Part shown: positions 56,767 through 64,000 of the stretch, one piece after another
Position numbering within the stretch: the first letter of the stretch is position 1
Layout: each line of letters begins with the position of its first letter
Assembly: GCF_003355005.1 (NCBI RefSeq)
Contig: NZ_CP029985.1
Span: 620,001-684,000 of the forward strand
Direction: 5' to 3'
Length of the DNA: 64,000 nucleotides
Source of the DNA: Sphingomonas sp. FARSPH
GTDB taxonomy: Bacteria > Pseudomonadota > Alphaproteobacteria > Sphingomonadales > Sphingomonadaceae
Notes under the pieces: model-generated
Database searches by the model: none
What the model saw: the letters and a program-made list of their open reading frames with translations, nothing else
Told to the model about the DNA's origin: nothing
Translations under genes and position numbers: made by a program

Positions 56767-57861
56767 TCAGCGAATGGTAGCCGCGAAGCGTGCCGGTGCA
56801 TAGCGGTCCGCGTCGATGCCCGCGACCGCGTCGGGCAGCGCGCGCCCGAGCAGCAGCGCCGCCCCGATCGCGGCGGCGGCAGGCGAGGTCTGGATGCCGA
56901 AGCCACCCTGCCCCGCGAACCAGAAGAAGCCCGGCGCGTCGGGGGCGAAGCCATAGACGGGCAGGCGATCGGGTGCGAAGCTGCGCAACCCCGCCCAGCG
57001 CCGCTCCACCACCGCGACGCGCCAGTCGACCGCGCGCTCGAACCGATCGATCGCGATCGCGACGTCGATCTCTTCCGCGGCCGCATCGCACGGATCGCTC
57101 GGCGTCTCGTCCGACGGGCTCAACCAAAGGCGGCCGCCGGCCTCCGGCTTGAAGTAGAAACCGCCCGCGATATCGGCGATCAGCGGCAGGCCCGCGGGTG
57201 GCGCTGGGTCGGTGCCGAGCTGCACGACGGTGCGGCGATAGGGGCGGATGCCGATCGGCGCGACGCCCGCGCTGATCGCGACCGGATCCGCCCAGGCGCC
57301 CGCCGCGTCGACCAGCACATCGGCACTATAGTCGCCCGCCGCGGTCGCGATCCGCCACGCGCCGCCCGCGCGCGTCGCCGCATGCAGCGCCGCCTGCGTC
57401 ACCAGGCTCGCGCCCGCCCGCCGCGCCGCGCCGAGGTAGCGCGCATGCAGCGCCGCGACGTCGATATAGGCGCAGCTCGGCTCGTGGATGCCGATCGTCC
57501 ATTCCCGGCGCAGGCCGGGGACGATCGCCGCCGGGTCGACGCGCGACAGCCCCACGCCGCTGTTCGCGAAGGCGGCAAGGAAGGCGTCCGCCGCCGCCGC
57601 ATCTTCGGCGCGGCCGATGTGCAATTCGCCCAGCGGATCGAGGAAGCCGCCATCGCGCAGCACCGCCTGCGACGCGCTGGTCAGCGGCTGGATGCCCGGG
57701 CCGCCATAGGTTTCGGACCAGAAAGCGGCGGAGCGGCCGGTGGCGTGATAGCCAGGCTGCGCCTCCGCCTCGATCAGCAGCACGCGCGCCGCGTCGCCGA
57801 TCGCGGCGGCGAGGCTGGCGCCCGCGATCCCCGCGCCGACGATCGCGACGTCGAACCTCAT
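56767..57861 (-). CDS. FAD-dependent amino acid oxidase-like protein (DAO family)
   Basis: This 364-residue flavoprotein opens with the dinucleotide-binding motif VAIVGAGIAGASLAAAI and the second FAD contact LLIEAEAQPGYHATGRSAAF. The middle has VDAAGAWADPVA and the C-terminal part FAPDAPGFFWFAGQGGFGIQTSPAAAAIGA (read in two parts), typical of the DAO superfamily. Closest in character are D-arginine dehydrogenase-like enzymes. Its ATG overlaps the alpha/beta hydrolase stop (ATGA). Confidence 0.9.
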   Translation of the reverse strand: MRFDVAIVGAGIAGASLAAAIGDAARVLLIEAEAQPGYHATGRSAAFWSETYGGPGIQPLTSASQAVLRDGGFLDPLGELHIGRAEDAAAADAFLAAFANSGVGLSRVDPAAIVPGLRREWTIGIHEPSCAYIDVAALHARYLGAARRAGASLVTQAALHAATRAGGAWRIATAAGDYSADVLVDAAGAWADPVAISAGVAPIGIRPYRRTVVQLGTDPAPPAGLPLIADIAGGFYFKPEAGGRLWLSPSDETPSDPCDAAAEEIDVAIAIDRFERAVDWRVAVVERRWAGLRSFAPDRLPVYGFAPDAPGFFWFAGQGGFGIQTSPAAAAIGAALLLGRALPDAVAGIDADRYAPARFAATIR

Positions 57862-58805
57862 GCCGCGTGCCGCGCCAGGAAGGCGTCGATCAGGCCGAAC
57901 GCACGCAGCCGGACGTCGTCCGATTCGCGCAGAATCTCGTGCGCCGACTCGGGCCCGAACCGCACCAGTTCGCAATGCGGCAGGCGTGCGGCGACGCGGA
58001 TCGCCGCGCCGGGATCGACCAGCCCGTCGGCGTCGGCGACCAGCATCAGGACGGGTGTCGTCACCGACTCTAGCCGCGGGTCCCGCTGCAACGCCGCGCA
58101 GGCGGACAGGGCCTCCGCCACCCAAGCCCAGCTCGGCGGGCCCAGCCGCAGCGCCGGTTCTCGCGCATACCAGAAAGCCTCGTCGGCGTAACGTTCGTGC
58201 GAATGCGTCAGCAACCGCTCGCGATGCCCCGCCGAGGGCGCGTCGTCGCGCACCTTCCACGCGGCGCGTGCCGGGTCGCCAATCCGGGTCATCAGACGTG
58301 CGAGTATCCCGCCCAGCCACGGCCCGACGGGCGAATGCACGCCGATCATCGGCGCGACGAGCACCGCCGCATCGGGATCGACGCTGCGCTCGACCAGCGC
58401 GCGGAGCGCCAGATGCCCCCCCATCGAATGGCCGATCAGCATCGCCGGCCCCGCCTGCTCCCGCCGCCAGTCGCGCCAGAAGGCGGCAAGATCGTCCAGC
58501 CACGGCCGGAAGCTGGCGGCATGGCCGACGTGGCGGTCCGCCGCGAGTCGCCCCGATCCGCCCTGCCCGCGCCAGTCGAAGGCGGTGACCGACCATCCCC
58601 CCGAATGCAGATTGCGGATCAGCTCCAGGAATTTTTCGACGATATCGGCGCGCCCGCCCTGCACCAGCGCGCGGCCACGGGCGGCGGGATGCGCCCAATC
58701 GAAACGACGATGTACCCATCCGTCGGGCGCGACCCAGTGCGAAAGACGCGAATCGGCGGGGAAATCACGGCGCAGGCGATCGGGATCGGTTGGGTAATCG
58801 GTCAT
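57858..58805 (-). CDS. Alpha/beta hydrolase (monoacylglycerol lipase/lysophospholipase-like)
   Basis: This 315-residue hydrolase has the nucleophile elbow GHSMGGH (~144-150), an oxyanion region before it and a likely catalytic Asp in LVADADGLVDPG (~255). The terminal His is in GPESAHEILRESDDVR. VTAFDWRGQGGSGR is typical of lysophospholipase L2-like members. It overlaps the FAD oxidoreductase by four bases, indicating an operon. No signal peptide is visible. Confidence 0.9.
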   Translation of the reverse strand: MTDYPTDPDRLRRDFPADSRLSHWVAPDGWVHRRFDWAHPAARGRALVQGGRADIVEKFLELIRNLHSGGWSVTAFDWRGQGGSGRLAADRHVGHAASFRPWLDDLAAFWRDWRREQAGPAMLIGHSMGGHLALRALVERSVDPDAAVLVAPMIGVHSPVGPWLGGILARLMTRIGDPARAAWKVRDDAPSAGHRERLLTHSHERYADEAFWYAREPALRLGPPSWAWVAEALSACAALQRDPRLESVTTPVLMLVADADGLVDPGAAIRVAARLPHCELVRFGPESAHEILRESDDVRLRAFGLIDAFLARHAA

Positions 58806-58855
58806 CGGCGCGCTCTGGTTACGGTTTCGAAAGCCCTCGCGTCTACCTGTTCCCG

Positions 58856-59332
58856 ATGATGGGGTGGGACAAACTTCTCGGCTATGCGCTGCTCGCGGCG
58901 CTGTTCGCGCTGCTGCTGGCGGCGGGTATCGAGGACGCGCGCCGGCGCGAGATCGCCAATTGGAAGAATGCCGCCATCGCGCTCGCCGCCCCCGCGTGGT
59001 GGTGGGCCAACGGCCTCGGCTGGGGCGATGTCGCGCTCCAGCTGGGTGTCGGCGCTGCGGTATTCGCGCTCTTCGCCGGTATTTTCGCCGCCGGCTGGAT
59101 GGGCGGCGGCGACGTCAAGATGATCGGCGCGCTCGCGCTCTGGCTGCCGCCGGGCGGCGTTCTGTCGATGCTGATGCTGATGGCGATCGCGGGCGGCGCG
59201 ATCACGATCGTGATGGTCGCCGACAGCCGCTGGCGCCGGCGCGAAGGCGCGGTGGAGGTGCCCTACGGCGTCGCCATCGCCGCCGCCGCGCTGCTCACCC
59301 TGGCGCCAGTGGGCGCACCAACCGGATTTTAA
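58856..59332 (+). CDS. cpaA: Prepilin peptidase CpaA (TadV)
   Basis: This 158-residue integral membrane aspartic protease cleaves Flp prepilins. The two catalytic aspartates are Asp27 (GIEDARRREI) and Asp86 in GGGDVKM. Four to five hydrophobic helices are visible. It lacks the N-terminal methylase domain of PilD, as is normal for TadV/CpaA. Start 58856 (or the adjacent ATG) has no clear ribosome site. It heads the tad/cpa locus; no flp pilin gene lies next to it within the window. Confidence 0.92.
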   Translation: MMGWDKLLGYALLAALFALLLAAGIEDARRREIANWKNAAIALAAPAWWWANGLGWGDVALQLGVGAAVFALFAGIFAAGWMGGGDVKMIGALALWLPPGGVLSMLMLMAIAGGAITIVMVADSRWRRREGAVEVPYGVAIAAAALLTLAPVGAPTGF

Positions 59333-59395
59333 CCACTCCTCCCCCAATGCTTAGCGTCGGATCAACCACCGGTGCGCTGAAAGGCCCGTTGAGAC

Positions 59396-60517
59396 ATGGA
59401 TAGTCGCAAGATCGTTTTGCTGGTGGGCGCCCTGCTGGTCGCCGGCATCACGGCGTTCTTCGCCCGCACATTGCTCGCGGGCTCCGCCGCGCCGCAAGCC
59501 GCCGCGATGACGCAGCCGATGGCCCGGCCGGTCGACGGCCCCGAGGTGCTCGTCGCCACCCGCGCGCTGCCCGTCGGCACCATCCTCGATGCCAGCGCGC
59601 TGAAGTTCCAGCCCTGGCCCAAGGAACTGGTCGACGGCGCCTATTTCCTGAAAGCGGGCACCGACCTCAAGTCGCTGCAGGGTACCGTGGTGCGCAACGC
59701 GATCACCGCGGGCCAGCCGGTAACGCAGGGCGCGCTGGTCAAGCCGGGCGATCGCGGCTTCCTCGCCGCCGCGCTCGGGCCGGGCATGCGCGCGGTCACC
59801 GTCGCGGTGTCGGGCCAGGCGGCAGTCGCGGGCTTCGTCTTCCCGGGCGACCGCGTCGACCTGGTCCTGACGCAGTCGGTCACGGGCGGCGGCGACGGCC
59901 AGCCGCTCAAGGTATCGGAAACCATCATGCGCAACGTCCGCGTGCTCGCGACCGACCAGCGCACCGACAACAGCGTCGGCGAGGACGGCAAGACCAAGGT
60001 CAGCACCTATTCCAACGTCACGCTGGAAGCGACGCCCAAGATGGCCGAGCAGATCGCGGTGGCGCGCACCGTCGGCGACCTGTCGCTGTCGCTGCGCAGC
60101 CTTGCCGACAATCCGGCCCAGCTCGAGGAAGCGATCGCCAGCGGATCGGTGAAGGTGCCCGCCAATGGCGACGCCCGCGCCGAAAAGGCGATGATGCTGG
60201 CCGTCGCCAGCCAGCCGCAATCGGGCGGCAGCACCTTCGCCACCGGCGCCGACGTGTCGCGCTTCCAGCGCAGCACGGTGCCGGGCAAGGCGAACGGCGC
60301 GGCGGGCATGACGCCGCAGGGCGTTACGCAGGCGACCGTGTCGACCGGTATGCCGGGCGATGCCAGCGGCCTGCCGATGGGCCCGGTGGTGCGCATCGCA
60401 CGCGGCACGACCGTGACGGTCGTCCCGGTCGGCGGCCAGCGTATCGCGCAGCAGCAGACCAACGCGTCGCCCGTCGGTGCGACCAATACCAGCGTCCCGA
60501 TGGGGGGGAACAAGTAA
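59396..60517 (+). CDS. cpaB: Flp pilus assembly protein CpaB (RcpC)
   Basis: This 373-residue protein has one N-terminal membrane helix (KIVLLVGALLVAGITAFFARTLLAG, residues 4-28) and a periplasmic SAF domain around 55-130 (PVGTILDASALKFQPWP, GDRGFLAAALGPGMRAV). It then has VFPGDRVDLVLTQSV. The C-terminal third is Thr/Gly-rich and probably flexible. CpaB is thought to gate or stabilise the CpaC secretin. It overlaps neither neighbour, and cpaC follows after one base. Confidence 0.93.
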   Translation: MDSRKIVLLVGALLVAGITAFFARTLLAGSAAPQAAAMTQPMARPVDGPEVLVATRALPVGTILDASALKFQPWPKELVDGAYFLKAGTDLKSLQGTVVRNAITAGQPVTQGALVKPGDRGFLAAALGPGMRAVTVAVSGQAAVAGFVFPGDRVDLVLTQSVTGGGDGQPLKVSETIMRNVRVLATDQRTDNSVGEDGKTKVSTYSNVTLEATPKMAEQIAVARTVGDLSLSLRSLADNPAQLEEAIASGSVKVPANGDARAEKAMMLAVASQPQSGGSTFATGADVSRFQRSTVPGKANGAAGMTPQGVTQATVSTGMPGDASGLPMGPVVRIARGTTVTVVPVGGQRIAQQQTNASPVGATNTSVPMGGNK

Positions 60518-60518
60518 C

Positions 60519-62102
60519 ATGCGCAAGCTGAAAACTCCGCTCGCCCTGCCGCTCGCGCTCGCGCTCGCGGCCGGCGGCGCGGTCGCCGACGCGCGGCCCG
60601 CAGGGGCCGCCGCCAGTGCCGCTTCCGGTCTCGTCCAGGTCAACACCGGCCGTGGCCGCCTCGTCACGCTGCCGCGTCCGATGAGCGACGTGTTCGTCGC
60701 CGACGATACGGTCGCCGACGTCCAGGTGCGCTCGCCGACACAGCTCTACATCTTCGGCAAAAAGCCGGGTGAGACGACGATCTCCGCGACGACGAAGGGC
60801 GGCGCGGTGGTCTATGCCAGCACGGTCCGCGTCGGAAACAATTACGACTCGATCGGCGCGATGCTGCGCCTCGCGATGCCGGACGCGCAGATCGTCGCGA
60901 CGCCGATGAACGGCCTCGTCCTGCTCACCGGCACGATCGCCAGCCCGGGCGACGGCGCGGAGGCGGAACGGCTGGTCCAGGCCTATGTCGGGGACAGCAC
61001 GAAGGTCCTGTCCCGCCTGAAGACCGCGACGCCGCTGCAGGTCAACCTGCAGGTCCGCTTCGCCGAAGTCAGCCGCACCTTCATCAAGCAGGTTGGCGTC
61101 AACATCACCAGCCGCGACAATTCCGGCGGCCTGCTGTTCGGCATCAGCCAGGGACGGCAGGGCACGATCACCACCGTGCCCGGCGTGATCGGCCAGCCGA
61201 ATGCGCCGGTGGACGCGAACGGTCTCGTCCCCGGTGCCACGCTGTTCGGCTTCCCGCAGCAAGGCGCGCGGGGCACGACCTTGGGCCTTGCCGGCAAGCT
61301 GCTCGGCATCGACCTGCTCGGCGCGCTCGACCTCGGCGAGACGACGGGTCAGGTGACGACGCTCGCCAACCCCAATCTCACCGCGCTGTCGGGCGAGACG
61401 GGCACGTTCCTTGCCGGCGGCGAGGTGCCGATCCCGGTCGCGCAGGCGCTCGGCACGGTCTCGGTCGAATACAAGCAATATGGCGTCAGCCTCGCCTACA
61501 CGCCGACGGTGCTCGCCGACGGGCGGATCAGCCTGCGCGTGCGGCCGGAAGTGTCGCAGCTCGATTATTCGAACGCGGTGACGCTGAACGGCACGCGCGT
61601 GCCCGGCCTCACCACCCGTCGCGCCGAAACGACGCTGGAACTGGGTTCGGGCCAGAGCATGATGATCGGCGGCCTGCTTCAGAACAGCCACAATAACTCG
61701 ATCGACAAGGCACCCTTCCTCGGCGACCTGCCGATCATCGGCGCGTTGTTCCGATCGAACAGCTTCCAGCGCAGCGAAACCGAACTCGTCATCATCATCA
61801 CGCCGTATCTGGTGAAGCCGATCAACAGCATGGCGCAGGTCGCGCTGCCGACCGACGGCTATCGCGCGCCGACCGATGCCGGCCGCATCCTGCTGGGCGA
61901 ACTCGGCACCGGCGTCAGCGGCGACCGTCGCCCCGTGCCATCGATGGCGCCCGGCACCGCAGCAGCCGGCGTGCCGAGCTATGGCGCCGCCGCCGCCGTT
62001 CCCGCGCAGCCGCGCCGCGACGTCGCACCGGCCGCCGCCGACACGCGCAGCACACGCAAATCGCGGAAGGCGGACATCCCCGCCCCCGGCTTCTCCAACT
62101 AA
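60519..62102 (+). CDS. cpaC: Secretin CpaC (RcpA), outer-membrane pilus channel
   Basis: This 527-residue protein forms the outer-membrane pore of the Flp pilus. A signal peptide covers about residues 1-35. BON/N-type domains follow at ~50-220 (LPRPMSDVFVADDTVADVQV). The secretin domain at ~300-460 contains VSVEYKQYGVSLAYTPTV and GQSMMIGGLLQN. The secretin end ELVIIITPYLVKP is intact. A long Pro/Ala-rich tail continues to residue 527. It begins one base after cpaB. Confidence 0.95.
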   Translation: MRKLKTPLALPLALALAAGGAVADARPAGAAASAASGLVQVNTGRGRLVTLPRPMSDVFVADDTVADVQVRSPTQLYIFGKKPGETTISATTKGGAVVYASTVRVGNNYDSIGAMLRLAMPDAQIVATPMNGLVLLTGTIASPGDGAEAERLVQAYVGDSTKVLSRLKTATPLQVNLQVRFAEVSRTFIKQVGVNITSRDNSGGLLFGISQGRQGTITTVPGVIGQPNAPVDANGLVPGATLFGFPQQGARGTTLGLAGKLLGIDLLGALDLGETTGQVTTLANPNLTALSGETGTFLAGGEVPIPVAQALGTVSVEYKQYGVSLAYTPTVLADGRISLRVRPEVSQLDYSNAVTLNGTRVPGLTTRRAETTLELGSGQSMMIGGLLQNSHNNSIDKAPFLGDLPIIGALFRSNSFQRSETELVIIITPYLVKPINSMAQVALPTDGYRAPTDAGRILLGELGTGVSGDRRPVPSMAPGTAAAGVPSYGAAAAVPAQPRRDVAPAAADTRSTRKSRKADIPAPGFSN

Positions 62103-62124
62103 GCGCGCGAAGGAAGTGTTTCCG

Positions 62125-62754
62125 ATGCTCCGTCACATCCTCCTCGCCTCGCTCGCCGCTCCCGCCTTGCTCGTCGGGGGATGCATGGGCACCCAGAACC
62201 GCGGCGTCGAATCGGTGCACCAGCCCGTCGTCGACCGTGCGAGCTACGCGCTCGACCTCGCGACGCGGGGCGGCATGCTCGCGCCGGGCGAGGATTATCG
62301 CCTCGCCGGCTGGATGCAGGGCATGCACGTCGGCTTCGGCGACCGGATCGCGATCGACGATCCCGGCGATGCCGCACCGGGCGCACACGAACAGGTGGCG
62401 GGCGTCGTCGCCCGCTACGGCCTGCTGCTGTCCACCGACACACCGGTCACCGCCGCGCCGGTCGCCCCAGGCGTCGTGCGCGTCGTCGTCAGCCGCATGC
62501 GCGCCGGCGTTCCCGGTTGCCCCGACTGGAGCCGCGACAGCAGCACCGAACTCGATCAGCATACCTCGTCCAATTACGGCTGCGCGGTGAACGCGAACCT
62601 CGCCGCGATGGTCGCCCGGCCGGAAGACCTCGTCCACGGCGTCGATGCGGGATCGGTCGTCGATCCGGCGCTGACCAGCAAGGCGATCGACAACTACCGC
62701 AAGCGCCCCGCGACGGGCGCCACGGGCACGCTGCCCGCCACGGGAGGAAAGTAA
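62125..62754 (+). CDS. cpaD: CpaD family pilus assembly lipoprotein
   Basis: This 209-residue outer-membrane lipoprotein has lipobox VGGC (Cys20) and sits where CpaD is expected. The mature part has QPVVDRASYALDLATRG and the CpaD-like block VPGCPDWSRDSST, ending in TSSNYGCAVNANLAAMVARPEDLVHG. AAGGAAG precedes ATG 62125. CpaD supports secretin assembly in tad pili. Confidence 0.92.
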   Translation: MLRHILLASLAAPALLVGGCMGTQNRGVESVHQPVVDRASYALDLATRGGMLAPGEDYRLAGWMQGMHVGFGDRIAIDDPGDAAPGAHEQVAGVVARYGLLLSTDTPVTAAPVAPGVVRVVVSRMRAGVPGCPDWSRDSSTELDQHTSSNYGCAVNANLAAMVARPEDLVHGVDAGSVVDPALTSKAIDNYRKRPATGATGTLPATGGK

Positions 62755-62756
62755 GG

Positions 62757-64000
62757 ATGAACGCCCCCTGGAAACCGGTCGGCGTCGGCCAGCGCGATCC
62801 CTTCGCTGCCTACGCCTGCGACGACACGACATCCGATACGCTGCGCACCGTCGCGGGCGAATTCGGCTGGGCGTTGGAAAAGGTGCACAAGGGCGGGCTG
62901 CGCAACGCGGTCCAGTCGCTGTCCATTTCCGCCAGCCCGCAGATCCTGTTCGTCGACCTCGCCGAATCGGGTGATCCGCTCAACGACATCAACGCGCTCG
63001 CCGAAGTGTGCGAGCCGGGCACCGTCGTCATCGCGGCGGGACAGGTCAACGACGTGCGCCTGTACCGCGACCTCGTCGCCAGCGGTATCCAGGATTATCT
63101 GCTGAAGCCCGTCCACCCGGACATGCTGCGCGAGGCGCTGGGCCATGCGCAGGCGATGCTCAACGCGCCCAAGGCCGCAGAAGCCGCGATCGATCGCCCG
63201 CACAGCGCGACCGCCGTCATCGGTACGCGCGGCGGCGTCGGCGCCTCGACGATCGCGACCTCGCTCGCCTGGCTGATGAGCGAGCGCGAGAAGCGCGCGA
63301 CCGCGCTGCTCGACCTCGACGTCCATTTCGGCACGGGTGCGCTTGCGCTCGACCTCGAACCGGGCCGCGGCCTGACCGATGCGATCGAGAATCCCAGCCG
63401 TATCGACGGATTGTTCATCGAACGCGCGATGGTCAAGGCGTCCGAAAAGCTCGCCGTCCTCTCCGCCGAGGCGCCGATCAACCAGCCGCTGATGACCGAC
63501 GGTGCCGCCTTCTACCAGTTGCAGGAAGAGATGCGCGCCGCGTTCGAATGCACCGTCGTCGACCTGCCGCGCGCGATGCTGATCCAGCATCCCCACCTCA
63601 TCAGCGACATCCAGACCGCCGTCGTCGTGACCGAGCTGACGCTGGCTGCCGCGCGCGACACGATCCGCATCCTGTCATGGCTCAAATCGAACGCGCCGCA
63701 GACGCAGGTGACCGTCGTCGCCAACCGCATGCACGCCGCGGGCCAGCTCGAGATCAGCCGCAAGGATTTCGAAGGGTCGATCGAGCGCAAGATCGATCAC
63801 GTCCTGCCCTTCGACCAGAAGCTGGCGGCGCAGGCGGCGAAACTGGGCAAGCCGATCGCGGAAGCCGGCAAGAATTCGAAGACGGTCGCGCCGCTGCTCG
63901 ACCTCGCCAAGGCGGTGCTGAGCGCCGGCGACGAGGCGATAGAGGCCGCGCCCGCCGGGGCCGGCGGCAAGAAGGGCAAGTCGTTGATCGCCTCGCTGCT
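62757..64000 (+). CDS. cpaE: Pilus assembly protein CpaE (MinD/ParA-like ATPase), 3' end missing
   Basis: At least 414 residues of a CpaE protein lie in the window; the frame is open at the right edge. A receiver-like domain occupies ~15-135 (ILFVDLAESGDPLND, YLLKPVHPDMLREAL). The deviant Walker A GTRGGVGAST (156-165) begins the MinD-type ATPase domain, with LLDLDVHFGTGALALDLEP after it. CpaE helps position the pilus apparatus, often at the pole. GGAGG lies ahead of ATG 62757, three bases after the cpaD stop. Confidence 0.93.
   Translation, partial: MNAPWKPVGVGQRDPFAAYACDDTTSDTLRTVAGEFGWALEKVHKGGLRNAVQSLSISASPQILFVDLAESGDPLNDINALAEVCEPGTVVIAAGQVNDVRLYRDLVASGIQDYLLKPVHPDMLREALGHAQAMLNAPKAAEAAIDRPHSATAVIGTRGGVGASTIATSLAWLMSEREKRATALLDLDVHFGTGALALDLEPGRGLTDAIENPSRIDGLFIERAMVKASEKLAVLSAEAPINQPLMTDGAAFYQLQEEMRAAFECTVVDLPRAMLIQHPHLISDIQTAVVVTELTLAAARDTIRILSWLKSNAPQTQVTVVANRMHAAGQLEISRKDFEGSIERKIDHVLPFDQKLAAQAAKLGKPIAEAGKNSKTVAPLLDLAKAVLSAGDEAIEAAPAGAGGKKGKSLIASL

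Overview
The window is GC-rich alphaproteobacterial chromosome, most likely from Sphingomonas or a close relative (Sphingomonadales). Pointers are the SWFGD/DUF2171 and DUF6894 proteins, a PhaZ-type PHA depolymerase, an Oar-like TonB-dependent receptor, an exosortase A-associated glycosylation cluster, a tad/cpa pilus locus, and several GGAAC-N16/17 promoters typical of the alphaproteobacterial general stress sigma factor EcfG. No phage, IS element, CRISPR array or rRNA was seen. The window is mostly core genome with small accessory islands.

Layout. 0-11 kb: a truncated oxidoreductase, a long disordered SWFGD/DUF2171 protein, tRNA-Ala(CGC), a DUF6894 protein, a NUDIX hydrolase overlapping an extensin-like protein, an acidic small protein with a consensus EcfG promoter, a BI-1/YccA membrane protein, a ClC channel, ThpR, a Cu/Zn SOD and an MFS transporter. 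11-20 kb: a TonB-dependent receptor, then divergent glycan genes (exosortase A-type glycosyltransferase on minus; a 41-aa protein, an O-glycosylation ligase and an acyltransferase on plus). 19-25 kb: PfpI-like protein and topoisomerase IB, divergent from one shared palindrome, then MscS, MaoC hydratase, thiolase, a tiny membrane ORF beside twin hairpins, and a PPOX-fold protein. 25-35 kb: PhaZ, an MsbA-like ABC exporter, a saccharopine dehydrogenase-like reductase, RNase R, TrhO and an archaeal/eukaryal-type prolyl-tRNA synthetase.

35-41.5 kb is a minus-strand pentose phosphate block (rpiA, tkt, tal, gnd and two HAD phosphatase-fold genes) with overlapping or tightly spaced genes. One HAD protein resembles eukaryotic phosphomannomutase. 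41.6-47.8 kb is a tripartite RND efflux operon whose outer-membrane channel carries a long Gly-Thr repeat in a predicted surface loop. 47.8-52.8 kb is the glycine cleavage operon gcvT-gcvH-gcvPA-gcvPB under a tandem glycine riboswitch. 52.8-58.8 kb holds a lipoprotein, ispH, thrB-rnhA, YegP, an FAD oxidoreductase and an alpha/beta hydrolase. 58.8-64 kb is cpaA-cpaB-cpaC-cpaD-cpaE of a tad pilus, with cpaE cut by the window edge.

The strongest regulatory themes are the EcfG-like promoters in front of stress genes, the glycine riboswitch, and REP-like inverted repeats between genes. No clearly new multi-gene system was found. The best leads are the tiny ORF with twin hairpins, the shared EcfG palindrome, the repeat-expanded efflux channel loop and the PMM2-like protein in the pentose phosphate operon.
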